Assembly (NCBI RefSeq): GCF_014200725.1
Contig: NZ_JACHCL010000001.1
Span: 248,001-312,000 of the forward strand
Length of the DNA: 64,000 nt
Direction: 5' to 3'
DNA from: Janthinobacterium silvisoli
Lineage (GTDB): Bacteria; Pseudomonadota; Gammaproteobacteria; Burkholderiales; Burkholderiaceae_D
Both the position numbers and the translations under genes were made by a program. Shown one piece after another: positions 26,133 to 36,861 of this stretch. How positions within the stretch are numbered: the stretch's first letter is position 1; each line of letters starts with the position of its first letter. Below the pieces are notes generated by a model, which was given only the letters and a program-made list of their open reading frames with translations, searched no databases and was not told the DNA's origin.

Positions 26133-26881
26133 TGGCGACCTGGATCCTGCTGCGTGGCCTGATGCGTGAACGGCGCCACTGGGGCATCTTTCCCGCGCAA
26201 CTGGCGCACGCCTTGCCGCACTCCACCATCATCACGCCGGACCTGCCCGGCAATGGCCAGCGTCATGGTATGGACAGCGCCACCAATGTGTTGGAAATGG
26301 TCGAATTCCTGCGGCAAGATCTGCAAGCGCAGAAACTCAAGCCGCCCTACCATGTGCTGGCCTTGTCCCTGGGCGGCATGGTGGCCGTAGAATGGGCCAG
26401 CCGCTATCCGCAGGAAGTCGAACGATGCATGCTGATCAACACCAGCATGCGCCCCTACAATCCGTTTTATCAAAGGCTGCGCTGGCAAAACTACCCGGCC
26501 CTGCTGCGCCAATTGCTGTTCGGCAGCAAATCCAGCCAGGAAGCCTTGATATTGCGCCTGACCAGCCTCCGCTACGCTGCCGGCAACGCACCCCTGCTGG
26601 CCGACTGGCGCAGTTTCCAGCAGCAATACCCGGTCAGCCAACGCAATGCCTTGCGACAACTGCTATCTGCCGCACGCTACCGCGCACCAACCAGCCGCCC
26701 GGCCATGCCCGTTCTTATCATGGCCGGCGCGCAAGACAGATTAGTCGACCACCGCTGCTCGCAACAACTGGCACGGGCCTGGCAAGCCGATTGCCTGATC
26801 CACCGCGAGGCGGGCCACGACTTGCCGCTGGATCAGGGAGATTGGGTGGCGCAATCGGTGGCGCGCTGGATGGCGCGCTGA
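26129..26881 (+). CDS. Alpha/beta hydrolase
   Basis: Starting at the ATGA overlap with the M14 gene, the 250-residue protein begins MMATWILLRGLMRERRHWGI. An acidic/oxyanion region (TIITPDLPGNGQRHG) precedes the nucleophile elbow LALSLGGMVAVEWA with Ser80. The acid is probably in IMAGAQDRLVDH and the histidine in EAGHDLPLDQG. It is a typical esterase/hydrolase with a lid segment around YQRLRWQNYPALLRQ. Tight coupling to the M14 peptidase suggests they act on the same compound class; the substrate is unknown. Confidence 0.85.
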   Translation: MMATWILLRGLMRERRHWGIFPAQLAHALPHSTIITPDLPGNGQRHGMDSATNVLEMVEFLRQDLQAQKLKPPYHVLALSLGGMVAVEWASRYPQEVERCMLINTSMRPYNPFYQRLRWQNYPALLRQLLFGSKSSQEALILRLTSLRYAAGNAPLLADWRSFQQQYPVSQRNALRQLLSAARYRAPTSRPAMPVLIMAGAQDRLVDHRCSQQLARAWQADCLIHREAGHDLPLDQGDWVAQSVARWMAR

Positions 26882-26895
26882 ATGCGCTAGCCATT

Positions 26896-28722
26896 TCAAC
26901 TTTGTTTGGGCGAGATCACCAGTGACGGTTCAGGACGTGGAGCGCTGGCGGACAGATTGACGCCATGAAGGTGCGGCCCCATTGCGCTGATCTGTTCCCA
27001 CAGCAAACGTCCCTGCTCGCGCTCGCTCTTGTCCAGCATGTATGCGGCTTGCGCTGCCTTGCCTTCGGCCAGCCACAAGTCTTGATAGGACGGCGACAAT
27101 GCTGGCTGTGTCATTGCGCCATGCACCGGCTTGAATGCTTGCTGCAAGACCCCGGCCGCGCTGCGCATACGCACCCAGCGATGATTCAGCCAGCCATTCT
27201 TTTGGGAATCGACACATAAAAACCGCTCAATAATGCGCTCTGCAGCCATGGCGCCGCTTTCACTCATCAAGGCTATCGATTCGCTGGGCATATCCAGATT
27301 CAAGCCACCTTCTTTTTTTGTATGGTGAATCTGGACCACGCGATCACGGTAGCCAGGCGTGCGCTTCAATGCCTGATCACGCCAGGTGCGTATGGTCAGG
27401 AAGATTGCCTGGGCCAGCCGCAGCGGCGATGGCAAGCCGTGCGGGTCTTCGACTTCCAGGTAAGCAGGCGCAACACCCTGGTTATTGGTGACGGGCAAAA
27501 CAACTCTCTCCTCCATTTTCCCGGCAGGATCAAAGTCATCGCTCAGTGTCACCCCGAAGGTTGGCCTGGTCGGCAGCAGGGTATCGAAAAAATGAATCGG
27601 AAAATTACTGGTCAAGCCGCCGTCTGCAAACCAGATACGCCGCATCGCACTCCCGTTCGCCCCCACACCTGCCTCGCGGATGCGCAACAGCGGCACCGCC
27701 TGCAACAGCACGGGGAAACTCAAACTCATGCGTGCAGCCACCAGTACCGGCAGGTCCTGGGCCAATGGCAATAAATAATGATCACGCTCCCGCCCCGCAT
27801 CTGCAGCCTGAAACAATTTGCGGGTACGCTCACTGCAGGGCAATGCATCGGAACACCGTATCATCGACTCGACCACCTCAGCGGGGAACAACTGGCGCAA
27901 TTCAGAGGCCCGAAATACCAGGTCACGACTGGTGTGCGGTAGCCGGTGCGCGCGTAATTCAGACAATCCTGTCGTCATCAAAGCCAGTTCTATCGGTGGT
28001 TCGGACGTATTGAGCAAGCCGAATGTCAGCGGCGTATCCAGCGGCAAACCGGCAATGTTTTGCACCAGTTCATGCAACCACTCTGTCAATCCCGGCGGGC
28101 TGGCACTGGTTTGACGCATGCCCGAGCAAATACCACAACGGTTCTTGCGCAGCCCCGTCCACGCAGTCATGACCATCTGGACCAGGGCGCCGCCCACAAT
28201 ACAGCCGAGCGCACTGAGACCGAACCAGAGTAGCGCCATCAAGGAAGGCGACATCGCCGTGCTGCCGTTGATAAGTGCATGACTCGTGTAAAAGCAGGCG
28301 CCCCATGCCAGGGCGCCCAGCAGTGCTCCAAGCGGAAAGCGCGTGATCAATGTCATAACGACACAGACAAAGGCCTTGAACTTGTTGGCGCGATTGAGCG
28401 ATGCAGCAATCACGCTAAAGTGACGGTCCAGATCTGGACACGCTTGAAACAGTGAGAAAAGGCGGCTCTTGCCAGCTACTGCTTCCTGCAACTGCTCTGG
28501 AATCCTGGCCATCTTGTCGAATCCATCCGTGCTCGCCGCCTTGTTGCGCCTGAACTGCGCTGCCGCCGCCGCAATCGCGGCCACCGCCCCGACACTGGTG
28601 CCGCCGATAGAACGCAGCCTGAAGCGACGCGACAAACCGGCAACGAAAGTGGGATAAACCACGCCGGATGTGACACCACCTTCCATCACAATATCGCATT
28701 CAGTCGGCAAGAAATCACTCAT
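26896..28722 (-). CDS. Membrane-associated patatin-like phospholipase
   Basis: AAAGG five nt before the ATG at 28722 supports a 608-residue product. Patatin motifs are the oxyanion-type EGGVTSGVVYP, the nucleophile Ser43 in IGGTSVGAVAAI and the dyad aspartate in IWFADGGLTSNFP. Unusually, two long hydrophobic segments (FPLGALLGALAWGACFYTS and LMALLWFGLSALGCIVGGAL) are inserted between Ser and Asp, so the lipase is probably tethered to the inner membrane by a hairpin. Patatins cleave phospholipid or other acyl esters. Codon use is slightly less GC-biased than that of the neighbours. It follows the porin gene with a gap of ~135 bp. Confidence 0.8.
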   Translation of the reverse strand: MSDFLPTECDIVMEGGVTSGVVYPTFVAGLSRRFRLRSIGGTSVGAVAAIAAAAAQFRRNKAASTDGFDKMARIPEQLQEAVAGKSRLFSLFQACPDLDRHFSVIAASLNRANKFKAFVCVVMTLITRFPLGALLGALAWGACFYTSHALINGSTAMSPSLMALLWFGLSALGCIVGGALVQMVMTAWTGLRKNRCGICSGMRQTSASPPGLTEWLHELVQNIAGLPLDTPLTFGLLNTSEPPIELALMTTGLSELRAHRLPHTSRDLVFRASELRQLFPAEVVESMIRCSDALPCSERTRKLFQAADAGRERDHYLLPLAQDLPVLVAARMSLSFPVLLQAVPLLRIREAGVGANGSAMRRIWFADGGLTSNFPIHFFDTLLPTRPTFGVTLSDDFDPAGKMEERVVLPVTNNQGVAPAYLEVEDPHGLPSPLRLAQAIFLTIRTWRDQALKRTPGYRDRVVQIHHTKKEGGLNLDMPSESIALMSESGAMAAERIIERFLCVDSQKNGWLNHRWVRMRSAAGVLQQAFKPVHGAMTQPALSPSYQDLWLAEGKAAQAAYMLDKSEREQGRLLWEQISAMGPHLHGVNLSASAPRPEPSLVISPKQS

Positions 28723-28858
28723 AACAACCTTTCTAAAATGGAAAGGCATTATGAAAGCAAAGCTGCGCTGTAAAGCTCACCAAATGTCACCATGGCGTCG
28801 ATTCAACCATGACAAGCAACGTGATCAAGTGCGACTGCACTGCAGCCGCACTCCACTC

Positions 28859-29920
28859 CTAGAATATATGCCGTATCCCCAGATTAAGCGCCCGGTTGCC
28901 CGTGCCGCCCTCGATCGAGCTGCCGACCGTGTAGCCGGCGCCGTTCTGGTTGCGGATATAGGCGTAGACGGCGTACAGGTCGGTGCGCTTGGACAGGTAA
29001 TAGCGGTAGCCGGCCGCAAACTGCTGGGCGTCCTGGTTGTAGCTGGTCTTGTCGTTCTTGCGGATGTAAGACGCCAGCCAGACGCCAGGACCCTGCGGCA
29101 CCGTCAAGCCCAGCAGCACCACATTGCTGTCGGTCGATGGCGTGGGCGCCACGGCGTAGCCGAATGGGTTGGCCAGATTGCGCGGCAGCGCGCTGTTGAC
29201 GCCCTTGTCCACGCCATACGCGAAATGCGCCTTGAACGAGCCGAAGTCATACAGGGCCGTCAGCACGGAATTGCGCGCGCTGCTGGTCTGCACGGTGGCC
29301 GTGTCGTTGTTGCGGTAGTGGCTGGCCAGGCGCACGGTCAGGTCGCCCGTCACATAGGTCAGCATGCCACCCAGCTGGCGGCCGGCGCTGTTGTTGCCCG
29401 CCACTTCACCGGCGCCATACACCACTTCTCCGCTGAAGCCGTTGACCACTGGCGAAATGTATTTGACGGTGTTATCCATGCGGCTGGCGCTATTGCCGGT
29501 GGTCGCCATCAAGTTCTTGGTATCGCCCGCCGTGCCCGAGCCGAAAGGATCGATGGCGGCCACGGCCAGGTATTGCGGCGTGTACTGGCGCCCCAGCAGC
29601 AAGGTGCCGCTATTGCTTTGCAAGCCCACATAGGCCTGACGGCCGAACAGCAAGCCGCCCTGCCCGGTCGTACCGGTGTCGCCCTGGAAGCCGTTTTCCA
29701 GCAGGAAGATGGCCGACGTGCCGCCACCCAGGTCTTCGCTGCCCTTGAAACCCAGGCGCGAACCGGATTCCACGCCACTGGTCAGCTTGTTGGTGGTGGC
29801 GATGCCGCCGCTCTCACGTACAAAAGCCATATCGAAGATGCCATACACCGTCACGTTCGATTGTGCAGCAGCCGTCCCTGCCGTCGCGCCCAGTACGAGC
29901 GCCAGCATTGTTTTTTTCAT
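28859..29920 (-). CDS. General outer-membrane porin (Gram-negative porin family)
   Basis: The 353-residue protein has a signal peptide (MKKTMLALVLGATAGTAAAQ) and the betaproteobacterial porin pattern. NVTVYGIFDMAFVRESGG opens the barrel, followed by SRLGFKGSEDLGGGTSAIFL, LFGRQAYVGLQSNSGTLLLG and RQYTPQYLAVAAIDPFG. The terminal strand is RALNLGIRHIF, with the C-terminal Phe used for BAM insertion. It forms trimeric channels for small hydrophilic solutes. It lies 81 bp after the 5-oxoprolinase gene in the same direction, so it may belong to that transport/catabolic operon. Confidence 0.9.
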   Translation of the reverse strand: MKKTMLALVLGATAGTAAAQSNVTVYGIFDMAFVRESGGIATTNKLTSGVESGSRLGFKGSEDLGGGTSAIFLLENGFQGDTGTTGQGGLLFGRQAYVGLQSNSGTLLLGRQYTPQYLAVAAIDPFGSGTAGDTKNLMATTGNSASRMDNTVKYISPVVNGFSGEVVYGAGEVAGNNSAGRQLGGMLTYVTGDLTVRLASHYRNNDTATVQTSSARNSVLTALYDFGSFKAHFAYGVDKGVNSALPRNLANPFGYAVAPTPSTDSNVVLLGLTVPQGPGVWLASYIRKNDKTSYNQDAQQFAAGYRYYLSKRTDLYAVYAYIRNQNGAGYTVGSSIEGGTGNRALNLGIRHIF

Positions 29921-30001
29921 TTTTTATCCCCAGTTGAACAGGCTCGAAAAGACGGGTGCGGCAGGAGCCCAGCTATCGCACCCGGTAGTGCATCGCTTAC
30001 A

Positions 30002-33000
30002 TCAGGTACCAAAACCTCCGCCGCCAGGGGTTTCTATCGCAAACACATCGCCAGCCTGCATGTCGGTGGTGTGGGTGGCGCCGAAATGCTCGACCGTGCC
30101 GTCGCGACGTTCGACCCAGTTGCGGCCCAGCGCGCCCGGCTGCGCGCCTTGCACGCCAAACGGCGCGATGCGGCGGTGGCCAGCCAGGATGTTGGCCGTC
30201 ATCGCTGCCAGGAAGCGGATGCGGCGCAGCGCGCCGTCGCCACCACGATGCGCGCCGCTGCCGCCGCTGCCGCGACGGATAGCATGCGTCTCCACCAGCA
30301 CCGGGAAGCGCCACTCCAGCACTTCCGGGTCGGTCATGCGCGAGTTGGTCATATGGGTTTGCACGGCCGCCGTGCCGTCAAAACCGGGACCGGCCCCCGA
30401 GCCGCCGGCGATGGTTTCGTAGTATTGATGTTCATCGTTGCCGAACGTGAAATTGTTCATGGTGCCCTGCGAGGCGGCCATCACGCCCAGCGCGCCATAC
30501 AGCGCATCGGTGACGTACTGCGACACTTCCACATTACCGGCCACCACCGCCGCCGGATAACGGGGATTGAGCATGGAGCCTTCCGGCACGATCAGGGTGA
30601 GCGGCTTGAGCACGCCCTCGTTCATGGGAATGTCGCTGTCGATCAGGGTGCGGAACACATACAGCACCGCCGCCTTGCAGACCGACAGCGGCGCATTGAA
30701 GTTAGTCGGCCGCTGTACACTGGTGCCGCTGAAGTCCACCACCGCGCCGCCGCTCTCGCGGTCGATGGACAGCTTCACGCACAGCATGGCGCCATCATCC
30801 ATCTCGTAGGCGAAACTGGCGTCCTGCAACTTGCGGATCGCCTTGCGTACGGCCTGTTCGGCATTATCCTGCACATGCTGCATATAGGCCAGCACCACCT
30901 CTTCGCCGTAAGTGCTAGCTGCTTTCAGCAATTCGTTGGCGCCCGTCTCGCAAGCGCCCAGCTGGGCGATCAGGTCGGCGATGTTCTGGTCGATATTACG
31001 GCTGGGCCAGGGGCCGGCGGCAAACAGGGTGCGCATCTGCGCTTCCAGGAACACGCCGCGGTCGACCAGCTTGACGTTATCGAGCAGCACGCCCTCTTCC
31101 AGGATGCTGGTACTGTTGGGCGGCATGGAGCCTGGCGTGATGCCGCCCACGTCGCCATGGTGGCCACGCGCCGCCACGTAGAACAGGGGCTGGTCCACGC
31201 TGCCGTAGACCGGGCACACCACGGTAATATCGGGCAAATGGGTGCCGCCGTTGTAGGGCACGTTCAATACATAAGCGTCGCCGCGCGCCATGCTGCCCCC
31301 ATGCTGGCGTATCACGCACTGCACGCTGTCGCTCATCGAACCCAGATGCACGGGGATATGCGGCGCGTTGGCAATCAGGTTGCCGCTGCGGTCGAACACG
31401 GCGCAGGAAAAGTCCAGCCGCTCTTTCATATTGACTGAATAGGCGGTGTTTTCCAGCGTTGTGCCCATCTGGCGCGCAATCGCCATGAACAGATTATTAA
31501 AAATCTCCAGGTGTATCGGGTGGACTTGCGTCGTCATCTTGTGCACACTGCCTGCCGCCACTACACGTTCCAGCAGCAAGCTATGATCCGGCAGCACGGA
31601 CGCACTCCAGCCGGCATCGACCACGGTGGTGGCGATAGACTCGCGTATCAGCGCCGGACCGGGCACGCAAGCGCCCACCGGCAATTCGGAGCGCACATGC
31701 AGCGCAATCGGCACGGTCTGGCCATCGACATAGCTGTCGACTTTGGCATCGGCCACCTGGGCGCCACCGGCCGGCACGGAAATCTCGAAATCGGCGCCAT
31801 CGCCAGCGCCGATGGCTTCCGCCGATACCGACTCGATCACCAGCGGCTGGCCTTCCATCACGAAGCCGAAGCGGCTGCGGTACAAGGTGGCGAAAGCCTC
31901 GCTCATGGCGACCTCGCTACCCAGCGCCACCACGAAGGCAGAATCGCTGTCCTGGTATTTCAGGCGCGCGCACAGTTCGACGCGTATATCGCTGCGGACT
32001 ACCTGCTGGGCCAGCAATTCAGCTACCGCCTGCTGTTCCAGCGCTGCCATCTGCGGCTGCAGCCTGTCCAGGGTAGCAGCGTTCAGCAGCTGCTCCACCG
32101 CGCCTTCGCGCATGGCGCGGATATCGGCCAGGCCCATGCCGAAGGCGGACAGCACGCCCGCGTAAGGGTGGATGGCGATCTTGCTCATGCCCAGCACATC
32201 GGCCACGCGGCAGGCATGCTGGCCGCCGGCGCCACCAAAACAGCACATGGCATAGCGGCTGACGTCATAACCGCGCTCCACCGAAATCGACTTGATGGCC
32301 TGCGCCATATTGTCGACCGCCACGGCGAGGAAACCATCGGCCACCGCCGACGGCGACAAGCGCGTGCCGGTTTCGGCTTCGATTTTCGCTGCCAGCGCGC
32401 TGAAGTGCTGCACCACCACCTCGCGGTCCAGGGGCTGGTCGCCGTTCGGGCCAAAGACGTGCGGGAAGTGTTCGGGCTGGATACGGCCCAACATCACGTT
32501 GCAGTCGGTGACTGTCAGCGGGCCGCCCTTGCGATAGCTGGCAGGACCAGGGTTGGCGCCCGCCGATTCGGGACCGACCTTGAAGCGGCCATGTTCAAAA
32601 CTGCAGATCGAGCCGCCGCCCGCCGCCACCGTGTGGATGTGCATCATCGGTGCGCGTACCCGCACGCCGGCCACCACGGTTTCAAACACGCGCTCATAGG
32701 CGCCGTCGTAGTGGGCCACGTCGGTCGAAGTGCCGCCCATGTCGAAGCCGATCACCTGCTTCAATCCGATCGCCTCGCAGCTCTTGACGGCGCCGACGAT
32801 GCCACCGGCCGGACCGGACAAAATCGCATCCTTGCCCTGGAAGCGGCCGGCATCTGTCAAGCCGCCATTCGATTGCATGAACATCAGGCGCGTGTCGCCC
32901 GTATCGGCCGACACGCGTGACACATAATCGCGCAGCACCGGCGACAGATAGGCATCGACCACCGTGGTGTCGCCGCGGCCGACGATCTTCATCAGCGGGC

Positions 33001-33610
33001 TGACCTGGTGGCTCACCGAGATTTGCGTAAAACCGGCGGCCATCGCCAGCGCCTGCAAACGCTGTTCATGCTGCGGGTAGCGGTAGGCGTGCATCAGTAC
33101 GATGGCAATCGCGTCAAAACCACGCTCACGCAAGGACGCGAACTGGGCACGCAGCAGCGCTTCGTCCGGCGCCTGCAACACGTCGCCATGTGCACCGATG
33201 CGCTCATCGATCTCGATCACTTCTTCGTAGATCAAGTCGGGCAAAACGATCTGCATGGCGAAGATATCGGGCCGGTCCTGGTAGCCTATGCGCAGCTGGT
33301 CGGCAAAACCGCGCGTGATGGCCAGCGCGGTGCGCGCGCCCTTGCGCTCCAGCAGCGCGTTGGTGGCCACGGTGGTGCCCATCTTGATCACTTCGATCTG
33401 ATCAAACGGCAGCGCCTCGCCGGTTTTTAGTCCCAGCATCTCGCGCATGCCCTGGGTGACGGCGTCGTCATAGCGCTCGGGGCATTCGGACAGCAGCTTG
33501 TGCGTCACCAGCTTGCCGTCGGGGCGGCGCGCCACGATGTCGGTAAACGTGCCGCCACGGTCGACCCAGAATTGCCAGCGCAGTTGTTGAACGGGGATGT
33601 CGTTTTTCAT
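30002..33610 (-). CDS. Fused hydantoinase A/B 5-oxoprolinase
   Basis: The ATG at 33610 with AAAGG upstream gives 1202 residues, the usual length of single-chain 5-oxoprolinases. The N-terminal HyuA half has the actin-like ATP sites [16 protein letters not shown] and [17 protein letters not shown], plus [20 protein letters not shown]. The C-terminal HyuB half starts near [20 protein letters not shown] and includes [20 protein letters not shown] and [10 protein letters not shown] at the end. The family opens 5-oxoproline or hydantoins with ATP. The gene follows an MFS carrier (34 bp) and a DUF1445 gene, consistent with pyroglutamate or D-glutamate use. Confidence 0.9.
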   Translation of the reverse strand: MKNDIPVQQLRWQFWVDRGGTFTDIVARRPDGKLVTHKLLSECPERYDDAVTQGMREMLGLKTGEALPFDQIEVIKMGTTVATNALLERKGARTALAITRGFADQLRIGYQDRPDIFAMQIVLPDLIYEEVIEIDERIGAHGDVLQAPDEALLRAQFASLRERGFDAIAIVLMHAYRYPQHEQRLQALAMAAGFTQISVSHQVSPLMKIVGRGDTTVVDAYLSPVLRDYVSRVSADTGDTRLMFMQSNGGLTDAGRFQGKDAILSGPAGGIVGAVKSCEAIGLKQVIGFDMGGTSTDVAHYDGAYERVFETVVAGVRVRAPMMHIHTVAAGGGSICSFEHGRFKVGPESAGANPGPASYRKGGPLTVTDCNVMLGRIQPEHFPHVFGPNGDQPLDREVVVQHFSALAAKIEAETGTRLSPSAVADGFLAVAVDNMAQAIKSISVERGYDVSRYAMCCFGGAGGQHACRVADVLGMSKIAIHPYAGVLSAFGMGLADIRAMREGAVEQLLNAATLDRLQPQMAALEQQAVAELLAQQVVRSDIRVELCARLKYQDSDSAFVVALGSEVAMSEAFATLYRSRFGFVMEGQPLVIESVSAEAIGAGDGADFEISVPAGGAQVADAKVDSYVDGQTVPIALHVRSELPVGACVPGPALIRESIATTVVDAGWSASVLPDHSLLLERVVAAGSVHKMTTQVHPIHLEIFNNLFMAIARQMGTTLENTAYSVNMKERLDFSCAVFDRSGNLIANAPHIPVHLGSMSDSVQCVIRQHGGSMARGDAYVLNVPYNGGTHLPDITVVCPVYGSVDQPLFYVAARGHHGDVGGITPGSMPPNSTSILEEGVLLDNVKLVDRGVFLEAQMRTLFAAGPWPSRNIDQNIADLIAQLGACETGANELLKAASTYGEEVVLAYMQHVQDNAEQAVRKAIRKLQDASFAYEMDDGAMLCVKLSIDRESGGAVVDFSGTSVQRPTNFNAPLSVCKAAVLYVFRTLIDSDIPMNEGVLKPLTLIVPEGSMLNPRYPAAVVAGNVEVSQYVTDALYGALGVMAASQGTMNNFTFGNDEHQYYETIAGGSGAGPGFDGTAAVQTHMTNSRMTDPEVLEWRFPVLVETHAIRRGSGGSGAHRGGDGALRRIRFLAAMTANILAGHRRIAPFGVQGAQPGALGRNWVERRDGTVEHFGATHTTDMQAGDVFAIETPGGGGFGT

Positions 33611-33644
33611 GATAAAACCTTTAGTTCCGAATTTAAGTCTGACG

Positions 33645-34919
33645 TCAGGATTCAAGTTGTTTGCCGGCCGTTTCCGGCAAGGTCAGTGCGGCCAGTATCA
33701 TCACGCCGTAGGCCACGCCGGCGAAAATGCCGATCGATGCGCCCAGCGCCATGGTCTGGCTGCTCATGCCTATCAGCAGCGGAAACAGCGCGCCGACGGC
33801 GCGGCCCATGTTGTAGCTGAAGCCCTGGCCCGAACCGCGGATGGCGGTCGGGAACAGCTCGGTGAGGAAGGCGCCCATGCCGCTGAATACGCCGGAGACG
33901 CAAAAGCCGAGTGGAAAACCAAGGAACAGCATCACGCCATCTGTCACCGGCAAGCGGGTATAAGCCAGCGCCACGCACATGGAGCCAAAGCCAAACAGGA
34001 TGAAATTCTTCTTGCGGCCCAGGTAGTCAGTGAGGAAGGCACTGATGATGTAGCCCACATAGGAGCCGGCGATCACCATCGCCAGATAGCCGCCGGTGCC
34101 CAGCACCGTCAGATGGCGTTCAGTTTTCAGATAGGTCGGCAGCCAGGTGGTAATGGCGTAGTAGCCACCCTGGGCGCCGGTGGTCAGCAGCACGGCGCGC
34201 AGGGTCACGCTGATCATCTTGGGCGAGAATATCTGCCAGAACGAAGCCTGGTCTTCAGCCTGCGCGGTTTTCTTTTGCAGCGCCATGAACACTTCCGGCT
34301 CATCGACAAAGCGGCGGATAAAAATCACGAACAGCGCCGGCAACACCCCCAGCAAGAACAGCGCGCGCCATGCCCACTCAGGCGGCAGCAGGGAAAACAT
34401 CAGCGCATACAGCAGTGCCGACACCCCCCAGCCCAGCGCCCACCCGGACTGCACCATGCCGACCGCCTTGCCACGGTCCTTGGCGCGTATCACTTCGCCC
34501 ATCAGGATGGCGCCGGCAGTCCACTCGCCGCCCATGCCGAAACCCATCAGGCCGCGCGCCCACAGCAGCTGCGTATAGTTTTGCGCCAGCCCGCACAGCA
34601 CCGTGAAGAAGGCAAACCACAAGATGGTGATCTGCAGCGCCTTGACCCTGCCGATGCGGTCAGACAGGATGCCGGCCAGCCAGCCGCCAATCGCGGACGT
34701 GAGCAAGGTGACGGTGCCGATCAGGCCCGCGTCGCTTTTCGACAGGCCCCAGGTGGCGATCAGGGTCGGGATGACAAAGCTGAGAAATTGCGTGTCCATC
34801 GCGTCCAGCCCATAGCCGGCCTTGCAGCTCCAGAAGGTGCGGCGCTCCTTGCCAGTCAGCGCGTGGTACCAGGAAAAGTGACCATCGCCGTCTTTCTTGC
34901 TCAGTACTTGCGTGTTCAT
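33645..34919 (-). CDS. MFS transporter, probable 5-oxoproline/organic acid carrier
   Basis: The 424-residue inner-membrane protein has 12 predicted helices. The MFS signature loop is [19 protein letters not shown], with the second-half equivalent [16 protein letters not shown]. The helix-5 region [19 protein letters not shown] resembles metabolite:H+ symporters of the SHS/AAHS type (sialate, aromatic or dicarboxylate carriers). GGAGAG precedes the ATG. It lies between the DUF1445 gene (68 bp) and the 5-oxoprolinase (34 bp). Import of pyroglutamate or a related compound is inferred from that context only. Confidence 0.85.
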   Translation of the reverse strand: MNTQVLSKKDGDGHFSWYHALTGKERRTFWSCKAGYGLDAMDTQFLSFVIPTLIATWGLSKSDAGLIGTVTLLTSAIGGWLAGILSDRIGRVKALQITILWFAFFTVLCGLAQNYTQLLWARGLMGFGMGGEWTAGAILMGEVIRAKDRGKAVGMVQSGWALGWGVSALLYALMFSLLPPEWAWRALFLLGVLPALFVIFIRRFVDEPEVFMALQKKTAQAEDQASFWQIFSPKMISVTLRAVLLTTGAQGGYYAITTWLPTYLKTERHLTVLGTGGYLAMVIAGSYVGYIISAFLTDYLGRKKNFILFGFGSMCVALAYTRLPVTDGVMLFLGFPLGFCVSGVFSGMGAFLTELFPTAIRGSGQGFSYNMGRAVGALFPLLIGMSSQTMALGASIGIFAGVAYGVMILAALTLPETAGKQLES

Positions 34920-34987
34920 CGTGCTCTCCGTTTTTTTGCAGGCGTAGCGCCGTGTTGTTTATTCAGCGTTGCGCGTTTTTTTTAAAA

Positions 34988-35761
34988 TTAAAAAGCTGCC
35001 AAGGAAGAATTGAGTACATCTGTGACCAGCATGTAGCCCGGCTGATGGGTGATCACCAAAGGCAAACGGGCGTGGCGTATGGCTTCCTGCGGTGTCACGC
35101 CGCAGGCCCAGAACACAGGGATTTCATCGTCCATGATCTCGACGGCATCGCCATAGTCGGGCTGCAGAATGTTGTTGACACCGATCAGGCGCGGATCGCC
35201 CAGATGCACGGGCGCGCCATGAATAGCCGGATAACGGCTGGTGATTTGCACGGCGCGGATGGCGTCAGCCGCCTTCATCGGCCGCATCGACACCACCATT
35301 TCACCGCCAAACGGGCCGGCCGCGTGGTTGCTGATATTCGTGCGGTACATGGCCACGTTGCGCTGCTGATCCACATGGCGCAGACGGATGCCCGCATCCA
35401 TCAGCATTTGCTCGAACGAGAAAGAACAGCCGATGGCGAATACGACAAAATCGTCGCGCCACAGATCGTGCAGCGCGTGGACTTGTTCCGCCAGTTCACC
35501 ATGGCGATAGATGTTGTAGCCGGGCACGTCACTGCGGATATCGAGGCCGGCGCCCAGGCTGTCCAGCTGCCACTGTCCCGGTTCACCGACTGCCAGCAAT
35601 GGACAGGCGCGCTGGTTGCGCTGGCAAAACAGTAAAAAATCATGGGCTTGTGCCTGGGGCAGGATGACCAGGTTGGCCTGGGCATAGGGGCCGCAGTAAC
35701 CGGCGGTCGGCAGGCGAAAGGCGCCGCTGCGTACTTGTTGCCTTAGTTCATTTGGTGTCAT
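34988..35761 (-). CDS. DUF1445 putative hydro-lyase / D-glutamate cyclase family
   Basis: The ATG at 35761 ([20 protein letters not shown]) gives 257 residues, the normal family size; upstream in-frame codons lack a binding site. Family motifs are [28 protein letters not shown] ([20 protein letters not shown]), [20 protein letters not shown] and [16 protein letters not shown] ([14 protein letters not shown]). The family includes the D-glutamate cyclase domain of mammalian DGLUCY, which makes 5-oxo-D-proline. Being first in the operon with a 5-oxoprolinase supports such a role. It is divergent from a LysR gene. Confidence 0.85.
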   Translation of the reverse strand: MTPNELRQQVRSGAFRLPTAGYCGPYAQANLVILPQAQAHDFLLFCQRNQRACPLLAVGEPGQWQLDSLGAGLDIRSDVPGYNIYRHGELAEQVHALHDLWRDDFVVFAIGCSFSFEQMLMDAGIRLRHVDQQRNVAMYRTNISNHAAGPFGGEMVVSMRPMKAADAIRAVQITSRYPAIHGAPVHLGDPRLIGVNNILQPDYGDAVEIMDDEIPVFWACGVTPQEAIRHARLPLVITHQPGYMLVTDVLNSSLAAF

Positions 35762-35925
35762 GGCTATTTCACTCAACTTCGCTAAATTCATCATGAAAAA
35801 AATGTATGAGTTAAGAATAAACTTGAATAACCCTACCGACTATCTAGTTATTTTTGTCGTTGCCGTTTAGTTTTTCTTATCGGTCTGCGCTATCCTGGTG
35901 CGAAGGGTTAAGGTATTCTTGTTGC

Positions 35926-36861
35926 ATGAATACCCGATTCCTTGAAACCTTTGTCGTGCTCGCCCAGCTACGCAGCTTTCGTGCCACGGCACGCGCCTTG
36001 CACGCCACGCCGGCCGCAATTTCCTTGCGTATCAAGACGTTAGAGGAGGAATTACAGACAGAATTGATTGACCGGCAAGGCAAGGAATTTCGCCTGACGG
36101 CCAACGCCGAGTACCTGCTGGGTCATGCGAAAGCCGTGGTCGACGCCACGCGCCGGTTGCAGGCGGCGGCGCACAAAGATAGTGCGGTGCGCGGCCGGCT
36201 GAGGCTGGGCGTGATCGAATCGGTGGTGCACAGCTGGCTGGCGCAATACATCCGCGAGCTCAATGTGTTGTATCCGGAGCTGGAAATCGATCTCACGGTA
36301 GACATGAGCAATCTGCTGGAGCGCCGCCTGCGCGCCCGCGAGCTGGACCTGGTGATACAGGTCGAGGGCGTGGAAAGCAAGGAAATCGTCTCGCAGGCGC
36401 TGGCTGCCTACCCGCTGCACTGGATTGCCCGCAGCGGCCTGGTCGATCCGCGCAAGGAAGGCTTGCATCAGCGCTTGCTACAGCTGCCCATCCTGACTTT
36501 CGGGCGCGGCACGGCGCCGCAGAGGGCGTTGGAAGAAATTCTCGGCAAGATGGCCAACCTGGCCATGGTGCCGCTGGACCAGACGCGCATCACTTGCTCG
36601 CCTTCGGTGGCGGCCATCGTGCAGCTGGTGAAAGACGGTTATGGGGTGGCGGCGATACCCAGCCTGTTCGTGGCCAACCACCTCGACAGCGGCGAGTTCG
36701 TCAAGCTGCCAGTGCAGCCGGAACCGCCATCGATCATCATCTCGATGTGCTGGCACTCGAATGCCGAAATGCTGGTGCACGCGGCAGCGAACGCGGCCCG
36801 CCAGGCCTGCGCCCGGTATTGCGCGCAAGTCGATCCACGCTATATCAAATCGCTGGGGTGA
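35926..36861 (+). CDS. LysR-family regulator of the 5-oxoprolinase operon
   Basis: The ATG at 35926 (MNTRFLETFVVLAQLRSFRA) gives 311 residues. The N-terminal helix-turn-helix (TARALHATPAAISLRIKTLE) and linker helix are standard, as is the effector-binding region (LRLGVIESVVHSWLAQYI; GYGVAAIPSLFVANHL). It is divergent from the DUF1445/MFS/oxoprolinase operon across 164 bp, the classic LysR arrangement, so it most likely activates that operon in response to a pathway compound. The target and inducer are inferred. Confidence 0.85.
   Translation: MNTRFLETFVVLAQLRSFRATARALHATPAAISLRIKTLEEELQTELIDRQGKEFRLTANAEYLLGHAKAVVDATRRLQAAAHKDSAVRGRLRLGVIESVVHSWLAQYIRELNVLYPELEIDLTVDMSNLLERRLRARELDLVIQVEGVESKEIVSQALAAYPLHWIARSGLVDPRKEGLHQRLLQLPILTFGRGTAPQRALEEILGKMANLAMVPLDQTRITCSPSVAAIVQLVKDGYGVAAIPSLFVANHLDSGEFVKLPVQPEPPSIIISMCWHSNAEMLVHAAANAARQACARYCAQVDPRYIKSLG

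Noticed and set aside
28670..31438. A very long open frame (922 codons) on the plus strand
   Set aside because: It lies opposite the porin and 5-oxoprolinase, both with clear family motifs; the frame is open only because of GC-rich codon bias.
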